From the NCBI GenBank assembly GCA_001823055.1, contig MHTH01000013.1, positions 1-35,713 of the forward strand: DNA of 35,713 bases, written 5' to 3'. The stretch comes from Candidatus Vogelbacteria bacterium RIFOXYB1_FULL_42_16 (GTDB taxonomy: Bacteria; Patescibacteriota; Minisyncoccia; Phycocordibacterales; XYD1-FULL-46-19). The notes under the pieces are model-generated. The model had not been told where the DNA came from, ran no database searches, and saw nothing but the letters and a program-made list of their open reading frames with translations. The position numbers and the translations under genes were made by a program. The stretch's first letter is position 1. Each line of letters starts with the position of its first letter. Positions 16,685 through 25,825 of the stretch are shown here, one piece after another.

Positions 16685-17476
16685 CTATTCAAGTCTTTTA
16701 CCGACTTGCTTCATTTTTGTATCAATCTCCGAGTAAAGATCTTTTCCTGCTTCCTCAAATACCGTGAGTAAATCTTCATAAGTATTTTTTCCTCCTAATA
16801 AATCCCAAAATTCTGCGCCAACGAGCACTTCTATTTTTAAATCAAATAATCCTTGAAGTGTCCACCGTTCATATGGTTGTGGTTCATAGGGGTTATAAGG
16901 GATAGCTACAATAGTTTTGATTTTCACTTTCGGGTCGATACTTCCACGCATCGCTACCCAATCAAGAAGTTGTTTCTTGATTCCTGTAAATTCATTGATA
17001 TTTGGCTTTGCAGATTTAATTTCAAAATAATTCTCTACCCCGTTCTTATCTATTACAAAAAGGTCGACACGCTTTTTAAGTTTATTCCCCATTTCTCCTT
17101 TTTGGGCCAAAGATATAATTTCTTTAACCTCCTTATCTTTATCGGGTTTCCGACTAGCCGATCTCAATTCTCTCATTATCGAATCAATTTTGAGAACAGC
17201 TTCACTACTTACAAAACCCTCAAATGTTTTAAATTGATCTTTTGCTTCTTTTGCATGAGGTAACGCAATCATTTGACCAACTTTTTCAAATATTGAAGTC
17301 CCGAGGGTTGTATTTACTGAATGAATAAAAGAAAACAAGGCCATCCGATCTTTACCCAAAAGGCGAAAATGAAATGGCATTGAATTTGTTTCAGGATCAT
17401 AACCCGCCAGCTTTGTTCTTATTTTTGAAATAAGGTATGTTTTAATTTCTTGTTTTTGTTCTTTGGATAGTGCCAT
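16685..17476 (-). CDS. TdeIII-like type II restriction endonuclease
   Basis: KKRVDLFVIDKNGVENYFEIKSAKPNINEFTGIKKQLLDWVAMRG: PD-(D/E)xK-like D..ExK core; located 3 nt after the MTase stop. Confidence 0.75.
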   Translation of the reverse strand: MALSKEQKQEIKTYLISKIRTKLAGYDPETNSMPFHFRLLGKDRMALFSFIHSVNTTLGTSIFEKVGQMIALPHAKEAKDQFKTFEGFVSSEAVLKIDSIMRELRSASRKPDKDKEVKEIISLAQKGEMGNKLKKRVDLFVIDKNGVENYFEIKSAKPNINEFTGIKKQLLDWVAMRGSIDPKVKIKTIVAIPYNPYEPQPYERWTLQGLFDLKIEVLVGAEFWDLLGGKNTYEDLLTVFEEAGKDLYSEIDTKMKQVGKRLE

Positions 17477-17479
17477 AAA

Positions 17480-19054
17480 TTATTTTGTCTTAAAATGAAA
17501 TATAATTTCTGAATAAGGATTTCTATCACGTTCTGTACGATTCAATACAGGTCTCTTAAACTGATTCACAATCTTCATCCCCGCTTTTTCTGCAATTTCT
17601 GGATAGAGATTATACTTATCATTTGCCACAAGAAAAATATCAAAATCTGCTTTGAGATATTGTTTGCAGTTGTTTAATACATCTGCAATCCCTTGTGTAT
17701 ATGATCGGCGAGCCTCCATTCCTTGTCCTTTGTACAGCGGGCCTATTTCTAAATCGTCTTTTCGTTTAAATCCGAGAAGATCGTAAGCATAAGCGTGTTG
17801 TTCATGATAGTCAATTTGTCCAACATAAGGAGGCGAGCAAAAAATACCTGTAATTTTTTGTTTTTTAAGAATTTTAGAAAACTCTGGGTTTTGTTTCTCT
17901 ATTTTTTCAAAAATATTTACAGCTCTTGAGTCTCCAGTTAAAACAGAATAATGGACAGGTTTACGTAATCTGTTAAATTCTCTGATTCTACTTAGAGTAT
18001 CAAGAGCATACCGGTTTAGCATGCTTGTTATAGAGAAAAGTGGTTTGCAGATTTTTTTGTGCTTATAGCAATAATAAGTCGTAAGTTGAGGTTCTTTAAG
18101 TGTTGCTAGGTCGCTATGTGTAGTTGCACGGCAGGATCTAATTGTTCTGCTCAGAATAAGCGCTAAGATTTTGCGAGTCTTAACATCCTTTTCTTGTTTT
18201 ATTGTTTGGAATACATGGTCAATCTCACGGCGAACATTATCCATGAACCAAACATCGAGAAAGGAATCAGACTTGTCCTGCTTTAGTTTAATTAAATATT
18301 TTTTGAGTAATTTTTGATAAATAGGTAAAAATTCTTTCTCTTTTTCTGTGGCAAATTTATTTTCATCAAATATTCCTTGATTAATTTTGTATTTGAAGTC
18401 ATACCCTGGAAAATTCACCGAGTTAAATTTGGAAAGTTCAGCTAGAAGTTCATTTTCAAAATCTTGAATTTTATTATCGTGCTCAAAAGAATCAAGCGAG
18501 ACAGTTAATTTCTTAATTGCTTTTTGTAAGTATTCGTCATCGTAGTGGGTAGCCTTACAACTTGAAATCATGCAGTTAAACTCCGAGACATCTATGCCGA
18601 TAGAATGAATACCCATCTCTAGTGATTGGATAATTGTTGTTCCTGAACCCAAGAATGGATCAAGAATAATATCGCAAGCTTTGAAATAAGCTTCCTTTTT
18701 AAAATCATCAGTGTGATTATCTATAAAATATTCAACAAGCTGCGGAATGTATTTGCCTTTATATGGGTGGAGTCGATGGACATGCTTTGTAGTATCTATT
18801 TCTCTTAAATTATCGAAAGAAAGAGCCCAATTTAAATCATCACCAAGATTTTTTTTCCAACTTACTTCGCGCTTACCGTTATATGAAGTGTAATACTTTT
18901 TTAAATCATTCAAATCAACCATAGTTGAGCCGTTCTCTCCATGTTTTTTTACCTTTCCATATTGGACAAGATAAGAAATATTTGTTGGCAAAACTTCTTT
19001 CTCAAGAAAGCTTGACGCCCATTTTGATGCTTCGGGGATTGTTACTAGAGACAT
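17480..19054 (-). CDS. Site-specific DNA methyltransferase (amino-MTase, N4C/N6A type)
   Basis: Motif I DPFLGSGTT, motif IV FCSPPYVGQIDYHEQHAYAYDLLG. Confidence 0.9.
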   Translation of the reverse strand: MSLVTIPEASKWASSFLEKEVLPTNISYLVQYGKVKKHGENGSTMVDLNDLKKYYTSYNGKREVSWKKNLGDDLNWALSFDNLREIDTTKHVHRLHPYKGKYIPQLVEYFIDNHTDDFKKEAYFKACDIILDPFLGSGTTIIQSLEMGIHSIGIDVSEFNCMISSCKATHYDDEYLQKAIKKLTVSLDSFEHDNKIQDFENELLAELSKFNSVNFPGYDFKYKINQGIFDENKFATEKEKEFLPIYQKLLKKYLIKLKQDKSDSFLDVWFMDNVRREIDHVFQTIKQEKDVKTRKILALILSRTIRSCRATTHSDLATLKEPQLTTYYCYKHKKICKPLFSITSMLNRYALDTLSRIREFNRLRKPVHYSVLTGDSRAVNIFEKIEKQNPEFSKILKKQKITGIFCSPPYVGQIDYHEQHAYAYDLLGFKRKDDLEIGPLYKGQGMEARRSYTQGIADVLNNCKQYLKADFDIFLVANDKYNLYPEIAEKAGMKIVNQFKRPVLNRTERDRNPYSEIIFHFKTK

Positions 19055-19094
19055 AAATTATTATTTAAATGATAACATTTGCTTACAAAAAAGA

Positions 19095-19724
19095 CTAAAA
19101 ATCACTAATTGTCGCGACTATTTTTCCTTGAATCATAAAATCCTCTGTAAGAATAATTGGTTTGTGTTTTTTATTTTTAGATTTTGGTTTTAGTAATACG
19201 ACATCTGTTCTTTTCTCAAATTCTTTAATTGTGGCGTCATCATCAATCAAAGCTACAACGGTGTCTCCATTTTCTGCTGTATTTTGTTGTCTCACTAATA
19301 CCAAATCACCATCATTAATATTTTTTAGGTTCATTGAATCTCCGACCGCTCTAAGCAAAAAATATTTATGCGATGGTTTTGCTAGTTGAATAGAGACAGG
19401 GATCATTGTTTCTATGTTTTGTTCTGCTAAAAATGGTGCTCCACAGGGGGCGCTTCCCACAAGAGGGATGTCGACTGTTCGAGCGTGAGCATCACTTACT
19501 CGCAGATCTTTAATAAGTTTTATTTTCCCATCTTGTTTCGTGAGATAACCAGCATCAACAAGTTTGTCAATTATAAGCATTACAGAATAAGTAGATTTGT
19601 AACCCAATGTCTGCATGAGTTGGCGAGTCGAAGGAGCTGTTCCAAAGTGAACAACGGAGTTTCGGATGGCTTTCACAGTAGCCAATTCTTTTTTATTCAA
19701 GTCAACTTGTTTTGTATTGGTCAT
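19095..19724 (-). CDS. LexA-like S24 peptidase-family repressor
   Basis: Winged HTH N-terminus, Cys-Gly cleavage-type site SAPCGAPFLAEQN, GDSM serine, catalytic-type Lys region VVALIDDDATIKEF. Confidence 0.9.
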   Translation of the reverse strand: MTNTKQVDLNKKELATVKAIRNSVVHFGTAPSTRQLMQTLGYKSTYSVMLIIDKLVDAGYLTKQDGKIKLIKDLRVSDAHARTVDIPLVGSAPCGAPFLAEQNIETMIPVSIQLAKPSHKYFLLRAVGDSMNLKNINDGDLVLVRQQNTAENGDTVVALIDDDATIKEFEKRTDVVLLKPKSKNKKHKPIILTEDFMIQGKIVATISDF

Positions 19725-19726
19725 GG

Positions 19727-19742
19727 TGTACAATGGCGTACA
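19727..19742. promoter_or_regulatory. Candidate LexA-type operator TGTAC-N6-GTACA
   Basis: TGTAC AATGGC GTACA, perfect inverted repeat 3 bp from the lexA-like start in the divergent region. Confidence 0.5.
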
Positions 19743-20047
19743 AAGATTATAGCTCAGACCACTACAAACTGTCAAACACTACTAATCCACAGGACGCCAA
19801 CGGTTCTAAAATTAAAATAAACAGTTGGGAAATACCAATTAAAATGCCTTATTTAAAAATTTGGAAGGACAAACAAAACATGTTCCGGCTTACCATGAGA
19901 GGAGCAAATAATGAAATTATTTTTACTACTGAGGGGTATGTTAATAAATCTACTGTAGTAAATGCTGTTCGTTTAATTAAGTTAACTAATGCGATGACTA
20001 GAGTGGTTGATCTTACTATGCCAAAAACTTTATTAGGGAATCGTTAA
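19733..20047 (+). CDS. DUF1508/YegP-like protein (alternative start 19844, MPYLKIWKDK)
   Basis: MPYLKIWKDKQNMFRLTMRGANNEIIFTTEGYVNKSTVVNAV. Confidence 0.75.
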   Translation: MAYKDYSSDHYKLSNTTNPQDANGSKIKINSWEIPIKMPYLKIWKDKQNMFRLTMRGANNEIIFTTEGYVNKSTVVNAVRLIKLTNAMTRVVDLTMPKTLLGNR

Positions 20048-20058
20048 TAAATTATATT

Positions 20059-20268
20059 ATGAATACACCAAAATACATAAGAAATGCTGGTAAGCCATGG
20101 TCTCCTCAAGAAGAGAAGAAACTTACCAAATTAGCAAGGGAAAATACTCCAACAAGAGTGATTGGTTTAAAACTCGGTAGGCCTGTGGGTGGGGTGAGAG
20201 GAAAAGCTCAAGAATTAGAAGTTAGTTTGAGGCCGACAAATCAATCTTCGTATAATAGAAGAAAATAA
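20059..20268 (+). CDS. Small SANT/Myb-like DNA-binding protein
   Basis: GKPWSPQEEKKLTKLARENTPTRVIGLKLGRPVGGVRGKAQEL. Confidence 0.7.
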   Translation: MNTPKYIRNAGKPWSPQEEKKLTKLARENTPTRVIGLKLGRPVGGVRGKAQELEVSLRPTNQSSYNRRK

Positions 20269-20269
20269 T

Positions 20270-20533
20270 ATGACTAATTTTGCTCCCAAACTTGAAGATT
20301 CAAAAGATGGGCAACTATGGCAATTGATAAATCAATCAAGTCCCCACTATGGTTCACTGGCTTCTGACGAGTTAACTAGACGCACATTAATAAAACTGGA
20401 AGAAACAATCAAAACTTTCAACGAGCAATCCTCGAAACAAACAGATAAATTAGTAGGCCTCACTTGGTGGATTGTTGGTTTAACAGTAGCGATGCTTATT
20501 GGACTTATTATTCAAATAATTTTAGCTCTATAG
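20270..20533 (+). CDS. Small coiled-coil plus one-TM protein
   Basis: EQSSKQTDKLVGLTWWIVGLTVAMLIGLIIQIILAL C-terminus. Confidence 0.65.
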   Translation: MTNFAPKLEDSKDGQLWQLINQSSPHYGSLASDELTRRTLIKLEETIKTFNEQSSKQTDKLVGLTWWIVGLTVAMLIGLIIQIILAL

Positions 20534-20538
20534 AAAAC

Positions 20539-20871
20539 ATGAACTCAAATCCATTTCCAGAGTTAGAAAAGTCAGAATGGGATACTGCACACGAGAGTGC
20601 TGCTCCAAGTGGTATGAAAGGTCTCACGAGAGCTATGCAATTGATGACAACAGGGATCGCAAACACTAGAAGTCAAATAGGGACGCAGGTAAATTATCTA
20701 AATAAGCGAATAGAAGATTTAAACTCCAGATTAGATCAATTTAATAAATCTTCTGAGTTGTTAACTGAAAAGGCTCTCGGTTTAACCAAGTGGATAATGG
20801 TAGCAACGGTCATATCTGCTGGAGCTACGGCAATTTTAGCAGTAGACATTTTAGTACGCTGGTTTCAATAA
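20539..20871 (+). CDS. Small coiled-coil plus one-TM protein, similar layout to the preceding gene
   Basis: NKRIEDLNSRLDQFNKSSELLTEKALGLTKWIMVATVISAGATAILAVDILVRWFQ; start revised from 20464 to MNSNPF. Confidence 0.65.
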   Translation: MNSNPFPELEKSEWDTAHESAAPSGMKGLTRAMQLMTTGIANTRSQIGTQVNYLNKRIEDLNSRLDQFNKSSELLTEKALGLTKWIMVATVISAGATAILAVDILVRWFQ

Positions 20872-20883
20872 AGATCAGAATTT

Positions 20884-21055
20884 TTAAGAAATAGCATAAT
20901 CCACCATGTTCTGCCCTTTATCAGATTTCGGTTTCGGAATCTCAAACCATTCCGGATGAACTTTGTACATTGCCCTTAATTCTTGTATACTATTATCAAT
21001 ATCCTTGAATTTGAAACACTTTTTCGGTTCAAACTTCGGAACATCGCCTCCGCTA
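20884..21055 (-). pseudogene. Truncated reading frame (...GDVPKFEPKKCFKFKDIDNSIQELRAMYKVHPEWFEIPKPKSDKGQNMVDYAIS*)
   Basis: Open, protein-like frame without a start codon; in-frame stops just upstream. Confidence 0.4.
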
Positions 21056-21057
21056 AA

Positions 21058-21092
21058 CTATTAAACCCCTGCCATTGGCAGGGGTTTAATAG
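21058..21092. terminator. Bidirectional terminator hairpin
   Basis: CTATTAAACCCCTGCC-ATT-GGCAGGGGTTTAATAG. Confidence 0.9.
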
Positions 21093-21116
21093 TAGTTAAA
21101 CTAAATTTAAAATTCC

Positions 21117-21386
21117 TTACTTCTTTTTTCGGCGGACCAAGAAGTAATAAATTATATCTAATAAACCAATCGTGTTGATCACCAACAAGGCGATAAACCA
21201 CCACTTGTCACCATGACGAGCGGCTTTCCACAAAGCCAAACCTTTCCAGACCAATGTCCAGATGATTAAAGCGACTAAAAAAGTAGTCGCGCCGACGGCG
21301 CCAAATAACGCCGAGATGCCCCAGACTTCTGGTGGCATTTTGTCCAACCACGCGGGGCCGGAACTAAGAGCTAATAAGTTTTCCAT
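21117..21386 (-). CDS. DUF5652-like small membrane protein
   Basis: TLVWKGLALWKAARHGDKWWFIALLVINTIGLLDIIYYF. Confidence 0.8.
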   Translation of the reverse strand: MENLLALSSGPAWLDKMPPEVWGISALFGAVGATTFLVALIIWTLVWKGLALWKAARHGDKWWFIALLVINTIGLLDIIYYFLVRRKKK

Positions 21387-21440
21387 ATGTTTTAATTATA
21401 ACATTATGAAAATTGCTAACAATAAAAAATGTTGATATCT

Positions 21441-21574
21441 CAACTAAAAAACTTTTTACTCGACACCAACTTTTTAGGGTACGGATTTTTCGAAGCTTGA
21501 AAAATCCTGAAACGCTCGGCTCGACAGCCTCGCGACCCCCTAAAAAGTTGTGTCTTCGACAAGTTTTTTAGTTG
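21441..21574 (+). repeat. Structured repeat copy B
   Basis: Outer arms CAACTAAAAAACTT/AAGTTTTTTAGTTG; core TTTTTAGGGTACGGATTTTTCGAAGCTTGAAAAATCCTGAAACGCTCGGCTCGACAGCCTCGCGACCCCCTAAAAA. Confidence 0.95.
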
Positions 21575-21607
21575 ATTTTTTTAAAAAGACGAGCAGAATA
21601 CAATCAT

Positions 21608-22330
21608 ATGCTTTTTATTATTGCTTTACTGACTTTGGTTTTTACTTTGCTTGGTGGTTGGTTGGCGTTACGTTTTAGTGATCGCTTGCATTTGGTCCTT
21701 GGTTTTTCGGCTGGGGCGGTGATCGCGGTAGCGTTTTTTGATTTATTGCCGGAGGCAATGGCACTCGGAGCTGTCTGGGGATCAGAAACCATTGCGATGA
21801 TTGTTGGCATGAGTTTTGTCGCTTATCTTTTTCTCGATCGCTTTGTTTTTTTCCATCCGCACACTGAAGAATATTGTCACAATGAAAAACATCAGGCGCG
21901 CAGTTGGCTGTCGGCGATCACTTTATCGATCCATAGTTTTTTGGATGGTCTTTTGGTCGGCCTATCTTTTCAAGTCTCGACTACTATTGGTTTGGTCGTC
22001 ACTTTGGCAGTTTTAGCGCATAAATTTTCCGATGGTTTGAGTTTGGTTGGTTTGACCCTTAAAAATGGCACTGATCGCCAAAAAGTCTGGGGCTGGTTGT
22101 GGTTGGATGCCATCGCGCCGGTCGTGGGGATCTTGGTGGCCGGGTTATTTTTTCTGTCTGAAACTTGGTTGGGGGCGGTGCTGGCGATTTTCTGTGGTTT
22201 CTTTTTATACCTCGGCGCTAGCGAATTGCTACCAGAAAGTCATCATGGTCACTCGACACGCTGGACGACGGTGGCCACTTTGGTGGGTTTCGGCCTGATT
22301 TTTATTTTGATAAAAATAATCGGCTCTTAG
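21608..22330 (+). CDS. ZIP-family metal transporter
   Basis: Eight-TM-like; HSFLDGLLVGLSF, HKFSDGLSLVGL; start revised from 21572 to MLFIIALL. Confidence 0.9.
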   Translation: MLFIIALLTLVFTLLGGWLALRFSDRLHLVLGFSAGAVIAVAFFDLLPEAMALGAVWGSETIAMIVGMSFVAYLFLDRFVFFHPHTEEYCHNEKHQARSWLSAITLSIHSFLDGLLVGLSFQVSTTIGLVVTLAVLAHKFSDGLSLVGLTLKNGTDRQKVWGWLWLDAIAPVVGILVAGLFFLSETWLGAVLAIFCGFFLYLGASELLPESHHGHSTRWTTVATLVGFGLIFILIKIIGS

Positions 22331-23253
22331 CTGTTTTTTTGCAGAAAACTGTAAATATCTTCTACCGCTTTGATCGCATCGCCGGTGGCGATGTTGTTTT
22401 GATGATACAGACCATTAGTGCTATCACCAGCCGACCAAATGCCGACGGTGGAAGTCGTCTGGTGCTGATGATCTATCATGATGGCGCCGGTCGGGGTCAT
22501 ATCGACCAGACCTTTGACTAAATCGGTATTGGGTTCAAAACCGATTTCCACAAAGACGCCGGTCACTGGTTGCTCGATCGTTTCGCCGGTCTGGCTTTTT
22601 TTATAAGTAATCTGATTAACAAATTGCTCGCCTTTGATGGCGATGATTTCCACATCAGACAAGGCTTTGAATTTAGGATTTTTGAGCAGGCTATCAATCG
22701 TAATTTGTTCGGCGCGAAAAGTTGGACCGCTTTCTAGTAAGGTCACAGATCGACAATAGGCGAGCAGTTGGCTGGCGGTGTTAAAACCAGCATTACCACC
22801 GCCGATGACCACGACGTCTTGGTCAGAAAAGAGTGGTCCGTCGCAGGAAGCACAATAGGTGACACCTTTTTGGTCAAATTCTTTAGCGCCAGCGATAGTT
22901 AATTTGCGTCGACGACCGCCAGTAGCGATCAAGATTGTTTTGGTGGTGTAGAGATTGTTTTGGTTGGTTTTTATTTCAAACCCGTCAGCAATTTTGGTAA
23001 TCGCCACGGCCAAGTCGCCTTCTTTGATGGTCAAAATATCAGATTCGTAGGAACGAAGATGGTCTGTCAATTGTTTAGCCAAATCTTCACCACTGATTGA
23101 CCGGACGCCGATCCAGTTTTGAATTTCTGGCGAAACGGCCGATTGACCCTGAAAAAAATCGGACATAATAATAGTTTTTAATTTTTTGCGAGCGGAATAA
23201 ATGCCGGCAGAAACGCCAGCTGGACCGCCACCAATGATTGCGAGATCGTACAT
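22327..23253 (-). CDS. Thioredoxin reductase-like FAD/NAD(P) oxidoreductase
   Basis: DLAIIGGGPAGVSAGIYSARK, GVTYCASCDGP, VVIGGGNAGFNTA, GIWSAGDSTNG. Confidence 0.92.
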   Translation of the reverse strand: MYDLAIIGGGPAGVSAGIYSARKKLKTIIMSDFFQGQSAVSPEIQNWIGVRSISGEDLAKQLTDHLRSYESDILTIKEGDLAVAITKIADGFEIKTNQNNLYTTKTILIATGGRRRKLTIAGAKEFDQKGVTYCASCDGPLFSDQDVVVIGGGNAGFNTASQLLAYCRSVTLLESGPTFRAEQITIDSLLKNPKFKALSDVEIIAIKGEQFVNQITYKKSQTGETIEQPVTGVFVEIGFEPNTDLVKGLVDMTPTGAIMIDHQHQTTSTVGIWSAGDSTNGLYHQNNIATGDAIKAVEDIYSFLQKNS

Positions 23254-23335
23254 TAATTTATAATTTTTTACTAATAAAATGAGATACGAATATTACGCGA
23301 TACTAATGATACGAATCTACATTTGTATCGCACTA

Positions 23336-24541
23336 CTATTTTTTTGTCCGGCGTAGGAAAGCGGGAATGGATGACCAATCATCATCGGTGTCGGTAGTGT
23401 TCAGATCGTCGCTCTCTTCGATAATTCTGGGAGATTCCGGCGCGATTGCTCGTGGTCGGAAAAAAGATTCGCGATCGCGTTTGGGAGCGATGTCTTTTTC
23501 CTCGTCTTCTTTATTTTTCTGATCATTTTTTGTTTCGGTGGTCAGCCGATCGGCGTTGATAAACGTCGAGACGGTTTTTCTCCCACCTTCGGGGAAACCG
23601 CAAGCGATAACGGTAATTTTAACTTCATTTTTCTTTAATTTATTGTCCAAGATGGTGCCAAAAATAACTTTAGCATCGTTGTCGACTGATTCGGTGATGA
23701 TTTTGGCGGCGTCTTGGATTTCAAACATGGTCAGATCTTCACCCCCAGAGATGGTGAACAATACCCCCTTGGCGCCGTTGATCGACAGGTCGAGAAGCGG
23801 TGAGCTAATGGCGGCTTTGGCGGCTTCGATCGCGCGGTTTTCACCGGCAGCGACCCCAATACCCATCAGAGCCGAGCCAGAATTTTGCATAATGGCACGG
23901 ATGTCGGCAAAGTCGACGTTGATGACACCGGGCATGGTAATGGTGTTGGAGATACCTTCGACGGCTTGGCGGAGGATTTCATCACACATGGCAAAGGCCG
24001 AAGTGTGCTTGGTTTCTTTGTCGACGATACTCAAAATGCGATCGTTGGGGATAACCACAAAAGCGTCAACTTCTTTGCGTAGATCGTCCATGCCTTTTTC
24101 GGCAATGATCATGCGATTTTTACCTTCGAAGAAAAACGGTCGAGTAACGACAGCAATCGTTAGAGCGCCTTGATCTTTGGCGGTCTTGGCGATAATTGGC
24201 GCGGCACCAGTACCGGTGCCACCACCCAAACCGCAAGAGACAAAAACCATATCGGCGCCTTTGATGGCGTTTTGGATATCCTCCAAACTTTCTTCGGCAG
24301 CGCGTCGGCCGATTTCCGGATCCATACCCGTACCGAGACCGCGAGTCAGGTTTTTACCAATGTGGATTTTCTTTTCCGCTGGGGAGTGGTGGAGATGTTG
24401 AGCATCGGTATTCATGACAATAAACTCGACTCCGCGAGTGTCGCTTTTGACCATGTGGTTGATGGCATTGGTGCCCGAGCCACCCACGCCAATAACCTTG
24501 ATGCGAGCGAATGATTCTACTTCGGGGGTGATTTTTGGCAT
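23336..24541 (-). CDS. ftsZ: Cell division protein FtsZ
   Basis: [10 protein letters not shown] tubulin signature, [13 protein letters not shown]-terminal SSIPAFLRR peptide. Confidence 0.97.
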   Translation of the reverse strand: MPKITPEVESFARIKVIGVGGSGTNAINHMVKSDTRGVEFIVMNTDAQHLHHSPAEKKIHIGKNLTRGLGTGMDPEIGRRAAEESLEDIQNAIKGADMVFVSCGLGGGTGTGAAPIIAKTAKDQGALTIAVVTRPFFFEGKNRMIIAEKGMDDLRKEVDAFVVIPNDRILSIVDKETKHTSAFAMCDEILRQAVEGISNTITMPGVINVDFADIRAIMQNSGSALMGIGVAAGENRAIEAAKAAISSPLLDLSINGAKGVLFTISGGEDLTMFEIQDAAKIITESVDNDAKVIFGTILDNKLKKNEVKITVIACGFPEGGRKTVSTFINADRLTTETKNDQKNKEDEEKDIAPKRDRESFFRPRAIAPESPRIIEESDDLNTTDTDDDWSSIPAFLRRTKK

Positions 24542-24655
24542 AAATAAAAAGACAATTTAATGCCACTATCTTAGCATTTGACGAATAAAAGTCAAAAACC
24601 GATTAAAAATCGGGGATAAGCTCAAAATATGTTGATTTTAAAGGCTAAAATTGGC

Positions 24656-25825
24656 CTAAGGCCACAGTTCTCTAAAGATGTTTTTGACGACAGAAAAAAC
24701 CATTGGAGTATGGTGACTTTTCTGCATCCCGCCCTTTTCGTTGTCTTCATCAATATCATACAAACATAACCCGTAAGCGACCGACCAGACTGATTCCTTG
24801 ATCTGATTTTTGGAATTGGTGGCAATTTCTGGACTGGAAATTTTGGCTGGCAATTTAAAATAATTTTTGGCCAATTCTTCGATATTACCAATGCCGGAAC
24901 CGCCACCGGTAATAACCACGCCGGCCGGCAAGAGGCCGGAACAACCGATCTTTTTCAGGTGGCCTTCGACGTATTCAAAAATATCCGACAAGCGAGCGTG
25001 AATAATATCGTCCAATTTTTTCTTGGCGATCGTGCCTTCGGCTTCACCGCGTTTGACACGCTCGGCATCTTCGAGAGGAATACGAAAACCGAGAGCGATA
25101 TCGTTGGTGATGTCGGTCGAGCCCAAAGGAAAGACTTGAATGGAGATTGGTAGATTTTCCTCGAAAACCGCAATCGAAGTGGTTTGCGAACCGATATTGA
25201 CTAAAACACAACCAGAAACTTTTTGCAGTTTTGATAAGACCGCGTAACTGGCGGCCAGTGGAGAAGCGACAATGTCATCAACAATGATGCCGGCTTCCTC
25301 GACGACTTTGATCAGATCGCGCAAGTGCTGGCTGGAACAAGTGACAAATAAAGTTTTGACTTCCAGTTTATTGCCTCGCAAACCTTCCACTCGCCCGAGG
25401 ACTTTTTTATTGTCCAGTTTGAAAGAAATGGGCAGACGATGGATGATGTTGCGATTGGTGGCATCGGGCAAAGTGGCTTCGGCCGATTCCATCGCCCGAG
25501 TAATTTCCAGTGAATTTATTTCGGCGTCCGGTCGAGAAACCGAAACCGAGCCGTCGATCAACTTTGATTCCAAAGTGGCTCCGCCGATTCCGAGCACAAC
25601 TTTTTTGATTTTTAATTTGGTGATCCTTTCGGCATCAGCTAGTGCCACTCGAACGCTTTCCAAAGTTTCTTCGGCGTTGATCACATAACCCCGACGCAGA
25701 CCGCGAGAATTTTTTTTGACTAAAGCTAAAACCGTCGGGAAATTGTCCCCGTTTTTATATTCGCACACGACGACTCGGAGTGAGGCCGTGCCGATATCCA
25801 GACCGGTGATGATTTGGCGTGACAT
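24656..25825 (-). CDS. ftsA: Cell division protein FtsA
   Basis: GLDIGTASLRVVVCEY, LVNIGSQTTSIAVFEENL, GVVITGGGSGIGNIEELA. Confidence 0.95.
   Translation of the reverse strand: MSRQIITGLDIGTASLRVVVCEYKNGDNFPTVLALVKKNSRGLRRGYVINAEETLESVRVALADAERITKLKIKKVVLGIGGATLESKLIDGSVSVSRPDAEINSLEITRAMESAEATLPDATNRNIIHRLPISFKLDNKKVLGRVEGLRGNKLEVKTLFVTCSSQHLRDLIKVVEEAGIIVDDIVASPLAASYAVLSKLQKVSGCVLVNIGSQTTSIAVFEENLPISIQVFPLGSTDITNDIALGFRIPLEDAERVKRGEAEGTIAKKKLDDIIHARLSDIFEYVEGHLKKIGCSGLLPAGVVITGGGSGIGNIEELAKNYFKLPAKISSPEIATNSKNQIKESVWSVAYGLCLYDIDEDNEKGGMQKSHHTPMVFSVVKNIFRELWP

Noticed and set aside
23538-24514. Long + strand ORFs antisense to ftsZ (211 aa, 114 aa)
   Set aside because: Shadow ORFs opposite a strongly conserved gene; composition follows the antisense codon pattern.
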